64,000 bases of DNA. Origin: Epiperipatus broadwayi (lineage: Eukaryota > Onychophora > Udeonychophora > Euonychophora > Peripatidae). Shown one piece after another: positions 35,977-47,193 of this stretch. The notes beneath the pieces were generated by a model, which worked only from the letters and a program-made list of their open reading frames with translations, was not told the origin of the DNA and ran no database searches. Each line of letters opens with the position of its first letter. The first letter of the stretch is position 1. A program made the translations under genes and the position numbers. The DNA is taken from positions 2,187,273-2,251,272 of the forward strand of contig JAQFVV010012423.1 in assembly GCA_028023455.1 (NCBI GenBank), read 5' to 3'.

Positions 35977-36969
35977 ATGTACATGAGATCAAAAACAAAA
36001 ATGGATGCTCTAGTGGGCGAAATAGAAAAAACCTCCAAAGAACTAATGGAACCATCCAGAGAAATAGCTAGTGAAGGAGATATAGAAATTAGAAAGAGAA
36101 TGGAGACAGTGGTTGATGATAAAAATAAAATAGAAAGCTATAATATAATGGATATGTTCACGAAAATAATGGAAGGCCATCAACAGTTGATTATGGAAAT
36201 GAGGGAAAGAAATGAAAGAAATAGGAAGATAGAAAAGTTGGACAAATGACTAAAGAAGAATTTTAGCCAAAAGATTGAAGAAGTGAATGAAAAAGGTGAA
36301 CAAACCTCAGACCAAATGAAGGTTGCAAATGAAAGGCTGGATCACCAGGAGGAACTACTGGAGAAAATAGAGCAAGTTAAACTAGAGCAAGGGGAGAAAA
36401 TTGAAGTAATAAAAAATGAAAACAGAAAGGTTATAGAAAGCATACAACTAGAGGTAACTCAGTTAGCGAACACAGTTGAGGGGATAGAAGTGAGAGTAGA
36501 AAGGGGTGAGAATAAAATAGAAAATATAACAGAGATAATAAGAGCGAACAGTAAAGAGCAAGAAAGCATGAGCAAGTGCTTGCAAATAAATAGCGAAAGT
36601 AACAATGCAGAGCAAATGCTTATAGGCCCAGAAGGAAAGACTGTCGGACAGGTTACTGAGTCGCTAAATGCGTTTGACAGCACTAGGCCTAATTACAAGG
36701 TGGAGGATCAGGGATTTAAACCCCAGCCCAACAATCCACACATAGGAAAAATGCAATTCAATCCTCACCACGATTATTGTGAAGGAAACCAGGCGTTTCC
36801 TGATAGATCAGAAAGCGCTAAATTGTCCGAACAGATCGGAAGAGGTTCAAATATAAATTACCCAGATGAGCAAGCCGACTCTAGTGGACATCGGAACATT
36901 GCTCCAGTTCCAAGCAAAAGTGGAAATAGGTATGGTAAAAAGCATAAGAAGCCTCCAGACAAAAACTAA
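35977..36969 (+). pseudogene. Gag-like coiled-coil ORF with one in-frame UGA
   Basis: A single frame of about 331 codons from ATG 35977 (an ATG at 35983 is also possible) to TAA 36967-36969, interrupted once by TGA at 36247-36249. Residues about 10-225 are highly charged, Glu/Lys-rich with heptad-like spacing, as in a long coiled coil (QKIEEVNEKGEQTSDQMK, EELLEKIEQVKLEQGEKIE). The last ~100 residues are Asn/Pro/Gly-rich and end in a basic tail YGKKHKKPPDK. No CCHC knuckle is seen. It is the only protein of the element, so a particle-forming role like Gag is inferred. The stop is followed by CTA, and UGA-CUA is a known readthrough context, so both mutation and programmed readthrough are possible. 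Confidence 0.7.
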
Positions 36970-37584
36970 TCCGAAAGAAAATAAACGGATGGATATGTCG
37001 GTTTGATGAAACGGATAACGTCTTGGAATCATGAAAAATAAAATGTTTTTTTTTTTAACATATGACAGGTGGGGCAAATCGTCTCATGACAAATAATTAA
37101 AGTCACTATAATAAACAACAACAAAAAAAAAGGTAGTGTTCACGGAGTGAAATCAATGATAGACTTAATGCGTGTTTACGTGCAGTCAAGCACAACAAGA
37201 CAAATGTAAATAAAAGTAATAACAAAAAAAAAAAGGAAAAGAAATCTATAAATAATTTATTCATATAATAATCTGTCAATTATAAATGCAGATAGAATTA
37301 ACAAATAAATAGAAGTAAAAATAAAAATAAGAATCGTTTAGGCTCATTAAAGAGCCAGTTAATAATTAATAAAATAAATAAATGAATAATAGTGATAATG
37401 CATAAATGACAGATATCACTAGTAGGTGTATGAGGTTGCAGATTGAGGCATATGTGTGGGTGTATGCATTTTGTTTGGGTCGTATTTTGAGCTTGATTCA
37501 GCCATCTCTTTGCACTTTAGATTCTCATGGCTCTCAGTGGTTAAACTTTTAAATGAAGCACCAGTAAGAATCCTGGACTCATTG

Positions 37585-37682
37585 TATAATAAGAATTAGT
37601 GTCTCAATATAATAAGAATTGGTGTCTCAAAATAAATAAATGAAGAAATAAGAATTAGTGCCTCGAATAAAATAAATAAAGA
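37585..37682 (+). repeat. Short tandem repeat in the internal region
   Basis: Three degenerate units of ATAAGAATTAGTGTCTCAA with AATAAATAAA spacers. They lie in the non-coding part between the gag-like ORF and the 3' LTR. Confidence 0.6.
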
Positions 37683-38010
37683 ATAAGAAAATGTTGTTTG
37701 CGCAAGATGAACAGGCAGTAGAAATATCTGCTGTTCACATGCTTTAAACCTTTTATGTATTTGATAGAGTTAAGTTATGCCATGGTCTCGTATGTGTAGA
37801 GATTAAATTGGTTGATCAGCCAAAATCGATCGGAAAAAATTGTGTAGTTTTACCTAGCTGTCTCTCTGCAGTCATCCTCATCATCTTCATCACTCATCAT
37901 GATAGAGTGGAAAAGTCTGTAATAAAAGCAGAAGTAAGGGTTGAAAGCAAAGAATTAAAATAAGCTCTCATCTCAGACTAAGATTCGACCCGATTTTAAT
38001 TCTCAAAAAC

Positions 38011-38023
38011 AGGCGGAGTGTAA
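38011..38023 (+). promoter_or_regulatory. Polypurine tract candidate
   Basis: AGGCGGAGTGTAA directly precedes the 3' LTR. It is purine-rich but not pure, and is proposed mainly by position as the primer of plus-strand DNA synthesis. Confidence 0.5.
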
Positions 38024-39756
38024 TGTGAGGACCACGTAAAGTCGTCGACACACATATATATTTATTAATAACATTAGATAAATTCGCTAACAAGAAGTAA
38101 TAAAGGTGAAATAAATTAGCTATTAAATTTTAAAAAAAAAGGAAGGAAAAGAAAAAATTGAAATTCTAATGTCAAAATTTACTGTGGATTTGTAATAGTA
38201 AGAGAAGGGGAGGGGGTGCATAAAGAAATGCATCTCTTTCTCTCTTGTAAGTCAAATGCTAGAAAGTTATTTTTGTTTATTGTGGGAGAGGGGAAGGGGA
38301 TGCATAAAGAAATGCGTTTCTTCTCTCTCATTAAAAACTATATAATAAGAACTTAAAATAAAATGTAAAACACAAATGTGAAAAAAAAAATTGTAAACTT
38401 TAAATAAAATGTAATATGTGATATATAAAAAGAAAAACAATATGGCCATAGGTGTGAAAGTCTGTTGGACAAATTAACTTCCACGGACAAAGAAAATGTT
38501 AACAACAGAAGATCTTTGCCTGATCTGTTAAATTAATTGGGACTTACATTCCAGCCCCTAATTAAATAAAGAAACATAATGATAAGAATTGGTTGGACAT
38601 CTAAGTCTTAATTAAAAATTTTTAAAAACAATGAACAAAAGAAAGAGATTAAGAAAATTACAATTTTTATCTGGCATTGCTAGTAGAGACTTTGAAGAAG
38701 CAACAGCTCAAAGAAAATGAAAGAAGTGCATGGCTAGTGGCGTTAAAGGGACGTGGGTTCGGATTCAAGCCGTCTCATCACTGACTCACAATGTAAGATC
38801 TTTGCCTGACCTGCTAGAGGGACTGCCGCTTCTGTAGCTGTCAACTGAAACTCAACTTAAAGAATCAACAAGCAAAACTGGAACGAGAAATAACCCCACA
38901 AACTGAGGAAGTTAATCAAGAGCACTCGGAAGAAATACCCATGGAACAATTACAACAAAGCCTAGGTAAAAGCATGAATGCATTTTAATCTGTTTACTAC
39001 TCATAACTAAATACACAATTAATAATTTGATAAAATAGAACTCTATCAACAGGACTTTAAGCATTTAATATTTGATCTGTTTTTATATGTTTTATTATAG
39101 CCATGTATTTTATAAGTGGGTGTTTTTATTATTATTATTATTATAATGTATTTTTTTTTATATAAAGTGTGAGTATTATTATTAAACATATTTATCATTA
39201 AATTTCGTATCCTTGCTTTATTCTCCTATCACCAAGCTACCACAGAGGGAAAACTGTAATTAGTGATTAAAGAGGCATGCTAATTTGTTTAAGGTTTTCA
39301 TGTGCTGCTTGTTCATGTGAATTCTCAATTCTAAAAAATAAATAGCAAGCACTGGACATTCGTTAAATTTCTTTGAAATAGTTTGCTCTGTTCAGCAGCC
39401 GAGAGTTCTTGGCCGAAAAAAATAACGCCAAGATAATATGTATGTATTGCCTTGGGGTTCGGTCAAGGGTATAGATATGAAGTTAAATTTGTATCTGTAT
39501 TAGCTCTCTGCTTGTATTGTAATGGTGGTGGTTAAATAAATAAACAATCCATTACAGTTGGAGGCTAAGCCAGGATATTTCGGTTAGCAAAACTGTTAGT
39601 AAACAAATAAGAAATAAATAAGGTAATAAAGAATCAAAGTCGGAAAAAGAATTAAAATATAATAAATAAATATAATATAAAATAAAATAATCGAAATAAA
39701 TATAATTGAATAGACAAATAAATAAATCAACCATACAAGTAACCATTTCCGTTATA
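38024..39756 (+). repeat. 3' LTR
   Basis: Co-linear with 33844-35560 apart from scattered substitutions and a few small insertions or deletions, for example in A runs, a TTATTA run and an AATTGTAAACTTTAAATA insertion near 38390. The G7 tract of the 5' LTR is GAGGGAAAA here. Confidence 0.92.
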
Positions 39757-40038
39757 ATATATATTGAGAAAAGATTGAAGGAACATGAATTATTATATAA
39801 GCGTGTAAAAAATAAAAATAATGGTGATTTAATATCTTCTTCAGTTTTCTTTGATCACAAAAAGACATGTAAATATAAATTTAAATTTAATTTTGAAAAT
39901 GTGAAAATTCTTCATGAAGAGAGAAACCATAGTAAAAGAAAAATTAAAGAGGCAATTTTTATAAACAGGAATAAAACGCATTTAATAAATCGACAAGCTT
40001 CTAACATTAAAATACAAGATTCGTGGAATTTGAATTGA
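39757..40038 (+). pseudogene. Penelope-like element GIY-YIG carboxy-terminal fragment
   Basis: Open for about 93 codons from the 3' flank of the LTR element to TGA at 40036-40038. It reads IEKRLKEHELLYK, then SSVFFDHKK, FNFENVKILHEERNHSKRKI and KEAIFINRNKTHLINRQ, ending QDSWNLN. This matches the carboxy-terminal GIY-YIG endonuclease part of Penelope-like retroelements: the R..EH helix, S.V..H, F.F.NVKIL..E.N..KRKI.EAI.I and the final Asn plus W. The upstream catalytic GIY...YIG strands and the RT are absent, cut exactly at the LTR junction. The frame is unbroken, unlike other coding relics here, so this is a younger copy. It is the end piece only. Confidence 0.8.
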
Positions 40039-40160
40039 TGACATTTGCTTCCACTTTTGGTTTTTGAATTTAATGGCAGTTGAGGCAGGTTAGAAAGTAA
40101 CCGAAAGTATGTCTGCGGATTTTAAGATTGTTTGTAATTATTTATAAACCGTTAAAAATA
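40039..40160 (+). other. 3' flank of the Penelope fragment, hammerhead-like string
   Basis: Just after the GIY-YIG stop the sequence reads TTGAGGCA, a GGTTA/TAACC hairpin, GAAAG and TATGTC (about 40080-40117). This resembles the CTGANGA-stem-GAAA layout that Penelope-like elements often carry, but C3 is T and an extra base breaks the first box. It is probably a decayed hammerhead motif. Confidence 0.35.
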
Positions 40161-40210
40161 TTATTTCAATTATAATTACAATATTGTTTTTAATTAACGG
40201 ATATTTTATT

Positions 40211-40216
<6 letters not shown>

Positions 40217-40275
<59 letters not shown>
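40217..40275. repeat. (TA)n microsatellite
   Basis: Two TA runs separated by an AATATATTTA interruption. Confidence 0.95.
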
Positions 40276-40280
<5 letters not shown>

Positions 40281-41934
40281 AAAACAATTTTTTTATATCT
40301 CTTATATCATTTGTGATACCAGTAGACAGATAAACATATATGAGTTATTGTAAATCATCAAATGCACAAGATTGTTATGTTTTGCACCTTATTTAACACA
40401 ATCACTTGTCTTCTTATTTTTAAAAGTTTTTACATTTTATTTTAATAACTACATTAAAAAATTTCTATACTTTAAATGATTACTGTGTGTAGTTAGAGTT
40501 GCAGACTCAAAAATAAAAGTTCCTAGATTAATTTTCAGCTAAAAAAAATTAAAAATATTTCAGTTTGGTCAACTGAATAAAATAGTGATGCTCAACTTTT
40601 ACATAGGAAGTCAAACATCATATGATTTTCCATGTGACTAATCATGTGATTATTTATTATTTTGAATTTCAAATTTGAAATTTTACAAATCTTGTTAATT
40701 TTTTTATATTTAATTTAACATTTATTGACATTAATATTTTTTTATTAATACTGTTCTCCATATCATTCTTAATAAAACATGGTACATAAACCATTCAAAT
40801 AATCAGCATGAATTTTCTTCGATGTTTTATCATACAATTTTCAAAATTATGGGTGATTTCTTTTTTTAAAAAAAGTCTATTGGATTTGTTCTTTCCTCTT
40901 TTTTATTTAATTTTTTTATTCATTGTATATCAGAAATTTATAGTTTTATCTTAATTCAAGATTTCATTAGATTGCAAATAAACAAATTCAATTTTGACAA
41001 AGTTTAAATAAATATTTTTTAAAAAACTATATAACATTACTTTTACTGCTAAAATAAAATTTAAAATATAGATTATCATTATTTCTTTTATTTATATTAT
41101 ATTTTTTTGATAATCACTTGATATAGTATTTTCTATTACATATAAAAATAAATTATTAAAATAATATTTTATATAATAAAGTTTATTATAAAAAAGTTAC
41201 ATTTTAAAAAATAATCACATTTTGTACTGTACAGGTGTAAAGAAAAGGATATATTGATCTAATTATGATCAGTTTATTATATCTGAAACTTTATATATAT
41301 AAATCCATTTTCAAGAGTGAAAATATTTTATCTTTTTAATAGAATATTTTAAGATAAATCTTAAAAGCATTTGTGAATATTGTATTATTAATAAAGTTTT
41401 TATTTTTAAAAAAGAAAGAAAATGATATTAAATTACATAGTATTTAAACCTTTTTTTTTTTTTTTTTTTAAAAAGAGATATTCTTTGACTGTATTCTAGT
41501 ATCATTATTCAATTTTATATCATTAAATGTTTTTTATAATCTAATATTTTTTAAAATAAATTTTTCATATATATTTTAAATATTATATTGGTCATGAAAT
41601 TGTAAAAACTGCCTACATCAGTGCAGTAGTTTAGTTTTCCAAAAACATTCTAATTATAGTTTCATCAGCTATAGCAAAGCTGTATTTTTTCACGTCCTTA
41701 GATTTAGAATAGAAAGAATACAAAAATAAACAAATAACTCCTGATTAAATACTATGTACAAAAGATAAGTATATGACCTGATTATATATTTTAAAGTTCA
41801 AATGCATATTGTGGTTCCAGATCTTGCCCAAAATTACGGCCATTAAAAATTCAATAAATCTTTTTAGTTTTTCAAAACATGATCTTGACTAAGATTTTAG
41901 TCTAAAAAGAAATGTTTCTAAAAAGTAGATGAAC
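40276..41934. other. AT-rich non-coding stretch
   Basis: Nothing supported beyond a weak tRNA-like string (40487-40540, GTAGTTAGAGTTGCAGACTC then AAAGTTCCTAGATT) that may be a SINE relic, and a run of about 18 T at 41451-41468. Confidence 0.45.
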
Positions 41935-42093
41935 TTTATAAGACTAGAGATTATCCAATAATGAATATTTCCGTAATGTAATTATCATTACATCACTCTC
42001 ACTTAATGTAGGGGCTAGCCTCTATCCGCTTTTAACATCATGTGGAGGGATGTAATGATAAACATATAATCAAAGACGTGTGAAACAGGGCTA

Positions 42094-42149
42094 TGATATC
42101 CAAGATGCACATTTCATGCTGAACCAACACACATCAGTTGGCCCAGACC
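42094..42149 (-). ncRNA. Hammerhead ribozyme motif, family R2 (copy H3)
   Basis: Minus strand: stem I CCAA/TTGG, core CTGATGT (A9 changed to U), stem II GTGTTG/GTT/CAGCAT, GAAA, stem III ATG-TG-CAT and C17 at 42104. Only the A9 change and a weakened outer stem I depart from the consensus. A9 is needed for catalysis in known hammerheads, so this copy is probably dead. Confidence 0.6.
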
Positions 42150-42465
42150 ACATTTTTTACATATATCTTTATCATTATTTAGTGTATGTATAGATAAATA
42201 GATAGCAAGTTACTACAGTTTAATTAATAAGTGTCAAATGTTCTGCCCTCACAACTTTCACACAAATCACTTAATAAAAGTATATTAATAATTTTTATTA
42301 GTCATTGACTAGACTAAACATTATCCAATAATGAATAATATTTATATAGTGTAATTTTCACTATACCATTTTTTTTCAAGGTAGGAACTTGTTTCTAGCC
42401 ACTTTCAATACTTTGTGGAGGGATGTAATCATAAACATATGACCAAAGATATGAAAAAGATCTAT

Positions 42466-42520
42466 GATCTCCAAGTTGCACATTTTGTGCTAAACCAGCA
42501 TTCTTCAATTGGCCCAGATC
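42466..42520 (-). ncRNA. Hammerhead ribozyme motif, family R2 (copy H4)
   Basis: Minus strand: stem I is perfect (GATCT-GGG-CCAA with TTGG-AGATC, GGG bulged). Core boxes are mutated: CTGATGA reads TTGAAGA and GAAA reads AAAA. Stem II ATGCTG..TAGCAC is mostly kept. C17 is at 42475. This copy preserves the ancestral stem I best, but its catalytic boxes are lost. Confidence 0.55.
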
Positions 42521-42628
42521 ACAATCTCTGATGAACGATTAATAAAATAAATATATTTTCATTAAGGAATTTGTGTCAAAGTTGTGAAGGCAGCACATTT
42601 GACACTTATCAGTTAAACTGTAATATTT

Positions 42629-43440
<812 letters not shown>

Positions 43441-43473
43441 CCTACTGAACAATGATAAAGATATATTTAAGTA

Positions 43474-43529
43474 ATCTGGACCAACTGATGAGTGTTGGTT
43501 CAGCATGAAACATGTATCTTGGGAATCAT
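43474..43529 (+). ncRNA. Type I hammerhead ribozyme motif, family R2 (copy H5)
   Basis: Core CTGATGA (43485-43491) and GAAA (43507-43510) are intact. Stem II GTGTTG/GTT/CAGCAT (43492-43506) is six pairs, including two G-U. Stem III ACA-TG-TAT has one C.A mismatch. C17 is at 43518, followed by TTGG, which pairs with CCAA (43481-43484). Outer stem I is partly lost. It is the R2 copy with the best-preserved core; activity depends on tolerance of the stem III mismatch. Confidence 0.68.
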
Positions 43530-43670
43530 AAATTTTTTGTCACATGTTTTTGGTCATATGTTTATGATTACATTCATCCAAAAGGCGTTATAAATGGACA
43601 GAAACCAGTTTCTAACTTGTGTGAAAGTGGTGTAGTGAAAATTACCCTACAGAAATAGTATTCATTAAAA

Positions 43671-44805
43671 AAAAACTAATATCTCCAAATATATATATAT
43701 ATAAAATTAAGAGCATGCTAATAGCTCTAAACAAGATTTTTTATTTTATTTATGATATATATATATATATATTGTATTCACTGAAATTTGAAATAAATTT
43801 CCATATGTGGTTTAATGTCAATTGTAAAAAAAAAAAAAAAACAAAAAAAAACATTTTTTTCCATTTTTTAGGAGTGAATATATTAACCTAAAGAACATTA
43901 GAATATGTTGCTATGACAACATTAATATTGGAGAAAGAAACATTTATTATTAATTGTAGTATAAAAATTTGTGGAATGACTTTATTCATTTTAAAAGTGT
44001 TTGTGTAAATAATAAAGTTTATAATCTTAATAAAATTATTTTCTTTATGTATATTTTCTTTACTGCATTCACAATAGTAGGTAACAAATAATATGCCTAA
44101 ATTTTTAATGTCTCAAGTATATTTGTTATTTTATTAGTATAATATTGTGTTGAAAAATATGTGTAAAAATATATATTTCCATTGTTGTATGAAGTGAAAG
44201 GATACTCTATTGTCTGTTATATGTAGTAGTTATAAAATATTTTTTTCTATTTGTCATTGTTATTCTGCAATAAAATTTTTATTTTTTGGAACACTGGCTG
44301 GAATTGACCAAAGAGTTAATGCAGAGCATTGCTACATTGTGTCTTACATCAATTAAAAAGTTTATAAATAGAAATAAACTAATTAAACTCTCTCATATTT
44401 TGGCTTCATTAGAACTGAATCTAAGTTTTTTCATGTAAATTTTTATTTATTTATTTAACTGGGCAGGTTTAACAGGAATTTGTAGGCAATGACAATTTAT
44501 TGAAAGAATAAAAATTAATTCATAGAATTTAAAAAAAATATTGGAATATTTTTCTGCTTTAAAAAATGATACTATCTACTTTTCACTGATGAAATGTAAA
44601 TGCTAACAACATAAAATGTACACAAAGATTACGTTCATCTGATGACATAATTTTATGAGATCAATTAATTATTTCCACACAGAACAGAAATTTCTGCAAT
44701 TTCTATAGCATTTCCATGGATAAAACTAGCATGTGTTCACTTATAATGTTTTATAAACCAAATACTTATTAAAGGATATGATATTTACCTTGTATTATCA
44801 TGGAT
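43671..44805. other. AT-rich non-coding stretch
   Basis: Contains two TA runs (43689-43703 and 43757-43772) around GAGCATGCTAATAGCTCTAAACAAGA, which is related to the inverted repeat at 52382-52556, and an A-rich run at 43827-43852. Nothing else recognised. Confidence 0.5.
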
Positions 44806-45129
44806 GGAAGACATATGAATGTCTGAAAATTTCAGATTTTCTATTTAATAGTTATCAATTAGATAAAATGCTGGGCCTGTCCTGGTATTTTTAACCTAAT
44901 GCTTGAATATCTTAGTGCCTCACTGAAAAATCCAGTAGCAGAAACCGGTCTGGAGTTTGGGGATATTCTGCAAAGTTTGTTAAGAGCTCATTTGCAAGCT
45001 CTATATATAACATTTGTAATAGAAGGTTATTAAATTAGGTCATGTGACATATGCCATGATTTCTTTGTAATTTTATTTTTTTGTTATTAAGGTTTTGGTG
45101 ATTTTATATTGCTAAAGTTATTAATATAT
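44806..45129 (+). repeat. R1 dimer, first part (interrupted by a solo LTR)
   Basis: An R1 unit from GGAAGACATATGAATGTCTG through the hammerhead to GCTAAAGTTATTAATATAT, where the solo LTR begins. The unit continues after the LTR at 47194 with ATCATGTATCTGAACTTGG. Removing the LTR and one ATAT restores a continuous tandem dimer with a 373-bp period (C17 at 44950 and 47391). Confidence 0.88.
44905..44968 (+). ncRNA. Hammerhead motif, family R1 (copy C1, core mutated)
   Basis: GAATAT pairs with ATATTC in outer stem I. Core CTGAAAA has G8 changed to A. Stem II reads TCC-AGTA-GCA and is weakened. GAAA, stem III ACCGGT and C17 (44950) are intact. G8 acts as the general acid in known hammerheads, so this copy should be inactive. 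Confidence 0.55.
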
Positions 45130-47193
45130 TGTAACGATATATAAATATGTCGTTACATTAATTTAAAATAAAAACTTAAAAGTTCGCAAATAAAAGTAAA
45201 AAACTAAACGCTAAAATTAAAAGGTTTGTTAAACGTATATACATTCGCACAGATGCCAAACTTTAAAAATATTTAAAAAAAAAAAAAAACAAATAAATAA
45301 GTATTTGAACGTACTTTTTTTTATATAAAAAAAAAGTATAAGATTTAAAAATAAAAACAGGTATTAATTAATTCTTGTAATCTGTAAATGGAAATGATTG
45401 TTTACAAATTGTTTGAAAAGCAAGCTAGCTGTGGGCTCTTGTATAATTAAAATGATCTGATGAAAGATAGATAAGAAAAAAAAGAAAAATTAGCTTGACC
45501 AATGGAAGCACTAAGCCTTGGCTCAGACCCTAACGAAAGTGATGGATTAGTGACAATTTGTTGATTGAATCTATGTGATTAATATAAAAAGGGAAATACA
45601 GTTTTTTCGGACAGTTCCAGCGTGGTGTGTTTGAGAGGTGGTAGGACGCACATACCACACTCTCTATTTAAAAAGGAAAAATGAAAAGCCTGTGATACCT
45701 TGAACCAGCTATTGCCATCTCCAGAACATTATCTTCCAATGGAGGCATCGCGGGAATTAAAAGCAGAAACCTGGACTCTTCTACCGTGAGCTATGAACTT
45801 TACAAATTAACAACAACCAAAAAAAGTAATTAAGAACTTTCATCATTGATTTTTTTTTAAAGATTCAGCTAATTTAAATTTTAAAATGAACTCTTATTTG
45901 ATTTTCAAATTAATAATTGATTGTTTAAATTTATATAGTTAAGTTTTGCTAAAATCATTTTCATTTTATTATTTTTATTTGTAGTAATATTTATTGTAGA
46001 AATTATTAAATGCATCACATTTAAGTAGGGTATAGACGTTGCATAGATTCGTTAGCGGTTGATTATGTTGTGGTTTTCACATTCGATTAAAATATATGGG
46101 TCAATGATATCACTGCAAGCATCTTACGATGAATGCTCATGGGATGTGTATATTCCCTATGCAAGTGACGTTTATCGATGACTTTGTATTTTGATCGGTT
46201 GTGTTTAATTTGGAATGTTTTTGACCGTGGAATCTGTGCAGCTGATCTGTACTCAACATTTTAAAACAATTTTTATAAAATGCATTTGTGCGAATGTATC
46301 TAAATGTTAAATTTAAGTTGGGCGTGAATGGCTATATAGTTTTGTAAAGTTATATTAAGGGAGGGTAATCTTAGGTTATTCATTTCGTAGTTGTATTGGT
46401 TCAATGGATTGGATATATTTGTGTAATAGTAGATGTAGTATGAGATCCGCTTTGGGCAGGATTGCATATATACGCCACACACCTTCTGTTTGCCTATGGA
46501 TGGGTTTGTAAGTTGGCAGAAGACCGCAGTCCATTACTATGGAGTTTTTTGTTTATTGTTCTACTCGCCAACAGATGTCACATTCCTGTTGGTGGAGAGT
46601 CAATGTCTTCTCTATTTCTACTTATTGTTCAGATGTACATTCCTGACAGTATAGTATTTTGTGTTGTCGTATCATGCTACATTGAATACATGAATGTATC
46701 AGATGGATTGGCGCCAGTTTGGTTGCGAAATTTGTTGCCTAAGGTTAAATCAGGGAAGAATATTTTCTTTTCAAATGCAGATCTATGTAGTCTATTCATA
46801 CTTGACTGTTTAAATAAAATATTAAACTCATTGAAACTTAGTTAAATGTAAAATTAAAAGTTAATATAAAAATCTAAAATGTTGAATTTAGTCCTCAAAA
46901 TTTAAATGTTATTTTATATGTGCATAAATAAATATTTTTATGTGTTAATTTCTGGCAGTGACTTTTATTCTTTTATATTTAAGATATAAAATTTATAGAT
47001 TTTTATCTCTGCGTCTCCACTGAGCTAGTGACTTGGGCTAACGATCAGAATATTTAAATAAAGTGGAATCTTAACAGCGCGTATCTGCCTACTCTATAAA
47101 TTTTTCTAGGTTTAAATGCCAAGATGGCGCCCCGTAGAGCAGATATGTAGTTTGCGGTTAGATTCGATCTTCACTTGCATTTCGATCGTTATA
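45130..47193 (+). mobile_element. Solo LTR A (2,064 bp)
   Basis: Begins TGTAACGA and ends GATCGTTATA, flanked by ATAT on both sides (45126-45129 and 47194-47197). It shares with solo LTRs B and C a TATA box ~455-480 bp from the start, a TTTCTGGCAGTG string near an AATAAATA signal, CTGAGCTAGTGAC and a CTACTCTATAAATTTTTCTA plus GATGGCGCCC block near the 3' end. Inside are two modules: X (about 46017-46300) and Y (about 46305-46820). No partner LTR or internal region is present, as after LTR-LTR recombination. It sits inside an R1 repeat. Confidence 0.88.
45583..45590 (+). promoter_or_regulatory. TATA box of solo LTR A
   Basis: TATAAAAA followed by GGGAAATACAG, 453 bp from the LTR start. Solo LTRs B and C have a TATA box at matching positions, which supports it as the U3 promoter. 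Confidence 0.6.

Larger units (their letters stand above)
33844..39756 (+). mobile_element. LTR retrotransposon with 1.7-kb LTRs, gag-only (non-autonomous)
   Basis: The 5' LTR is 33844-35560 (1,717 bp) and the 3' LTR is 38024-39756 (1,733 bp). Both begin TGTGA, end CCGTTATA and look about 97% identical. Both flanks read ATAT (33840-33843 and 39757-39760), a 4-bp target duplication. A PBS-like site starts two bases after the 5' LTR, and a purine-rich tract precedes the 3' LTR. The inside (2,463 bp) encodes only a coiled-coil gag-like ORF and has no protease, RT, RNase H or integrase. It must therefore borrow enzymes from a relative, like LARD-type elements. A 4-bp TA-rich duplication resembles Gypsy-type integration; this placement is inferred. 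Confidence 0.9.
41935..42534 (-). repeat. R2 repeat, tandem partial dimer (minus strand)
   Basis: Read on the minus strand, two R2 units follow head to tail. Their hammerhead cleavage positions lie at 42475 and 42104, exactly 371 bp apart, which gives the monomer length. Shared landmarks after each ribozyme are GGTCATATGTTTATGATTAC or its likeness, CCCTCCACA, GTGAAAATTACA and TTCATTATTGGATAAT. The complete unit also holds GTGAAAGTTGTGAGGGCAG, ACATTTGACACTTAT and a short CTATCTATTTATCTATAC tract. No ORF. Confidence 0.88.

Noticed and set aside
36459-36683. Minus-strand frames over the gag-like ORF (36459-36683, 36847-37077)
   Set aside because: Shadows of the plus-strand coiled-coil ORF.
46462-46845. 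127-codon frame inside solo LTR A, possible membrane protein
   Set aside because: The matching region of solo LTRs B and C does not keep the frame, so it is chance in a non-coding LTR.
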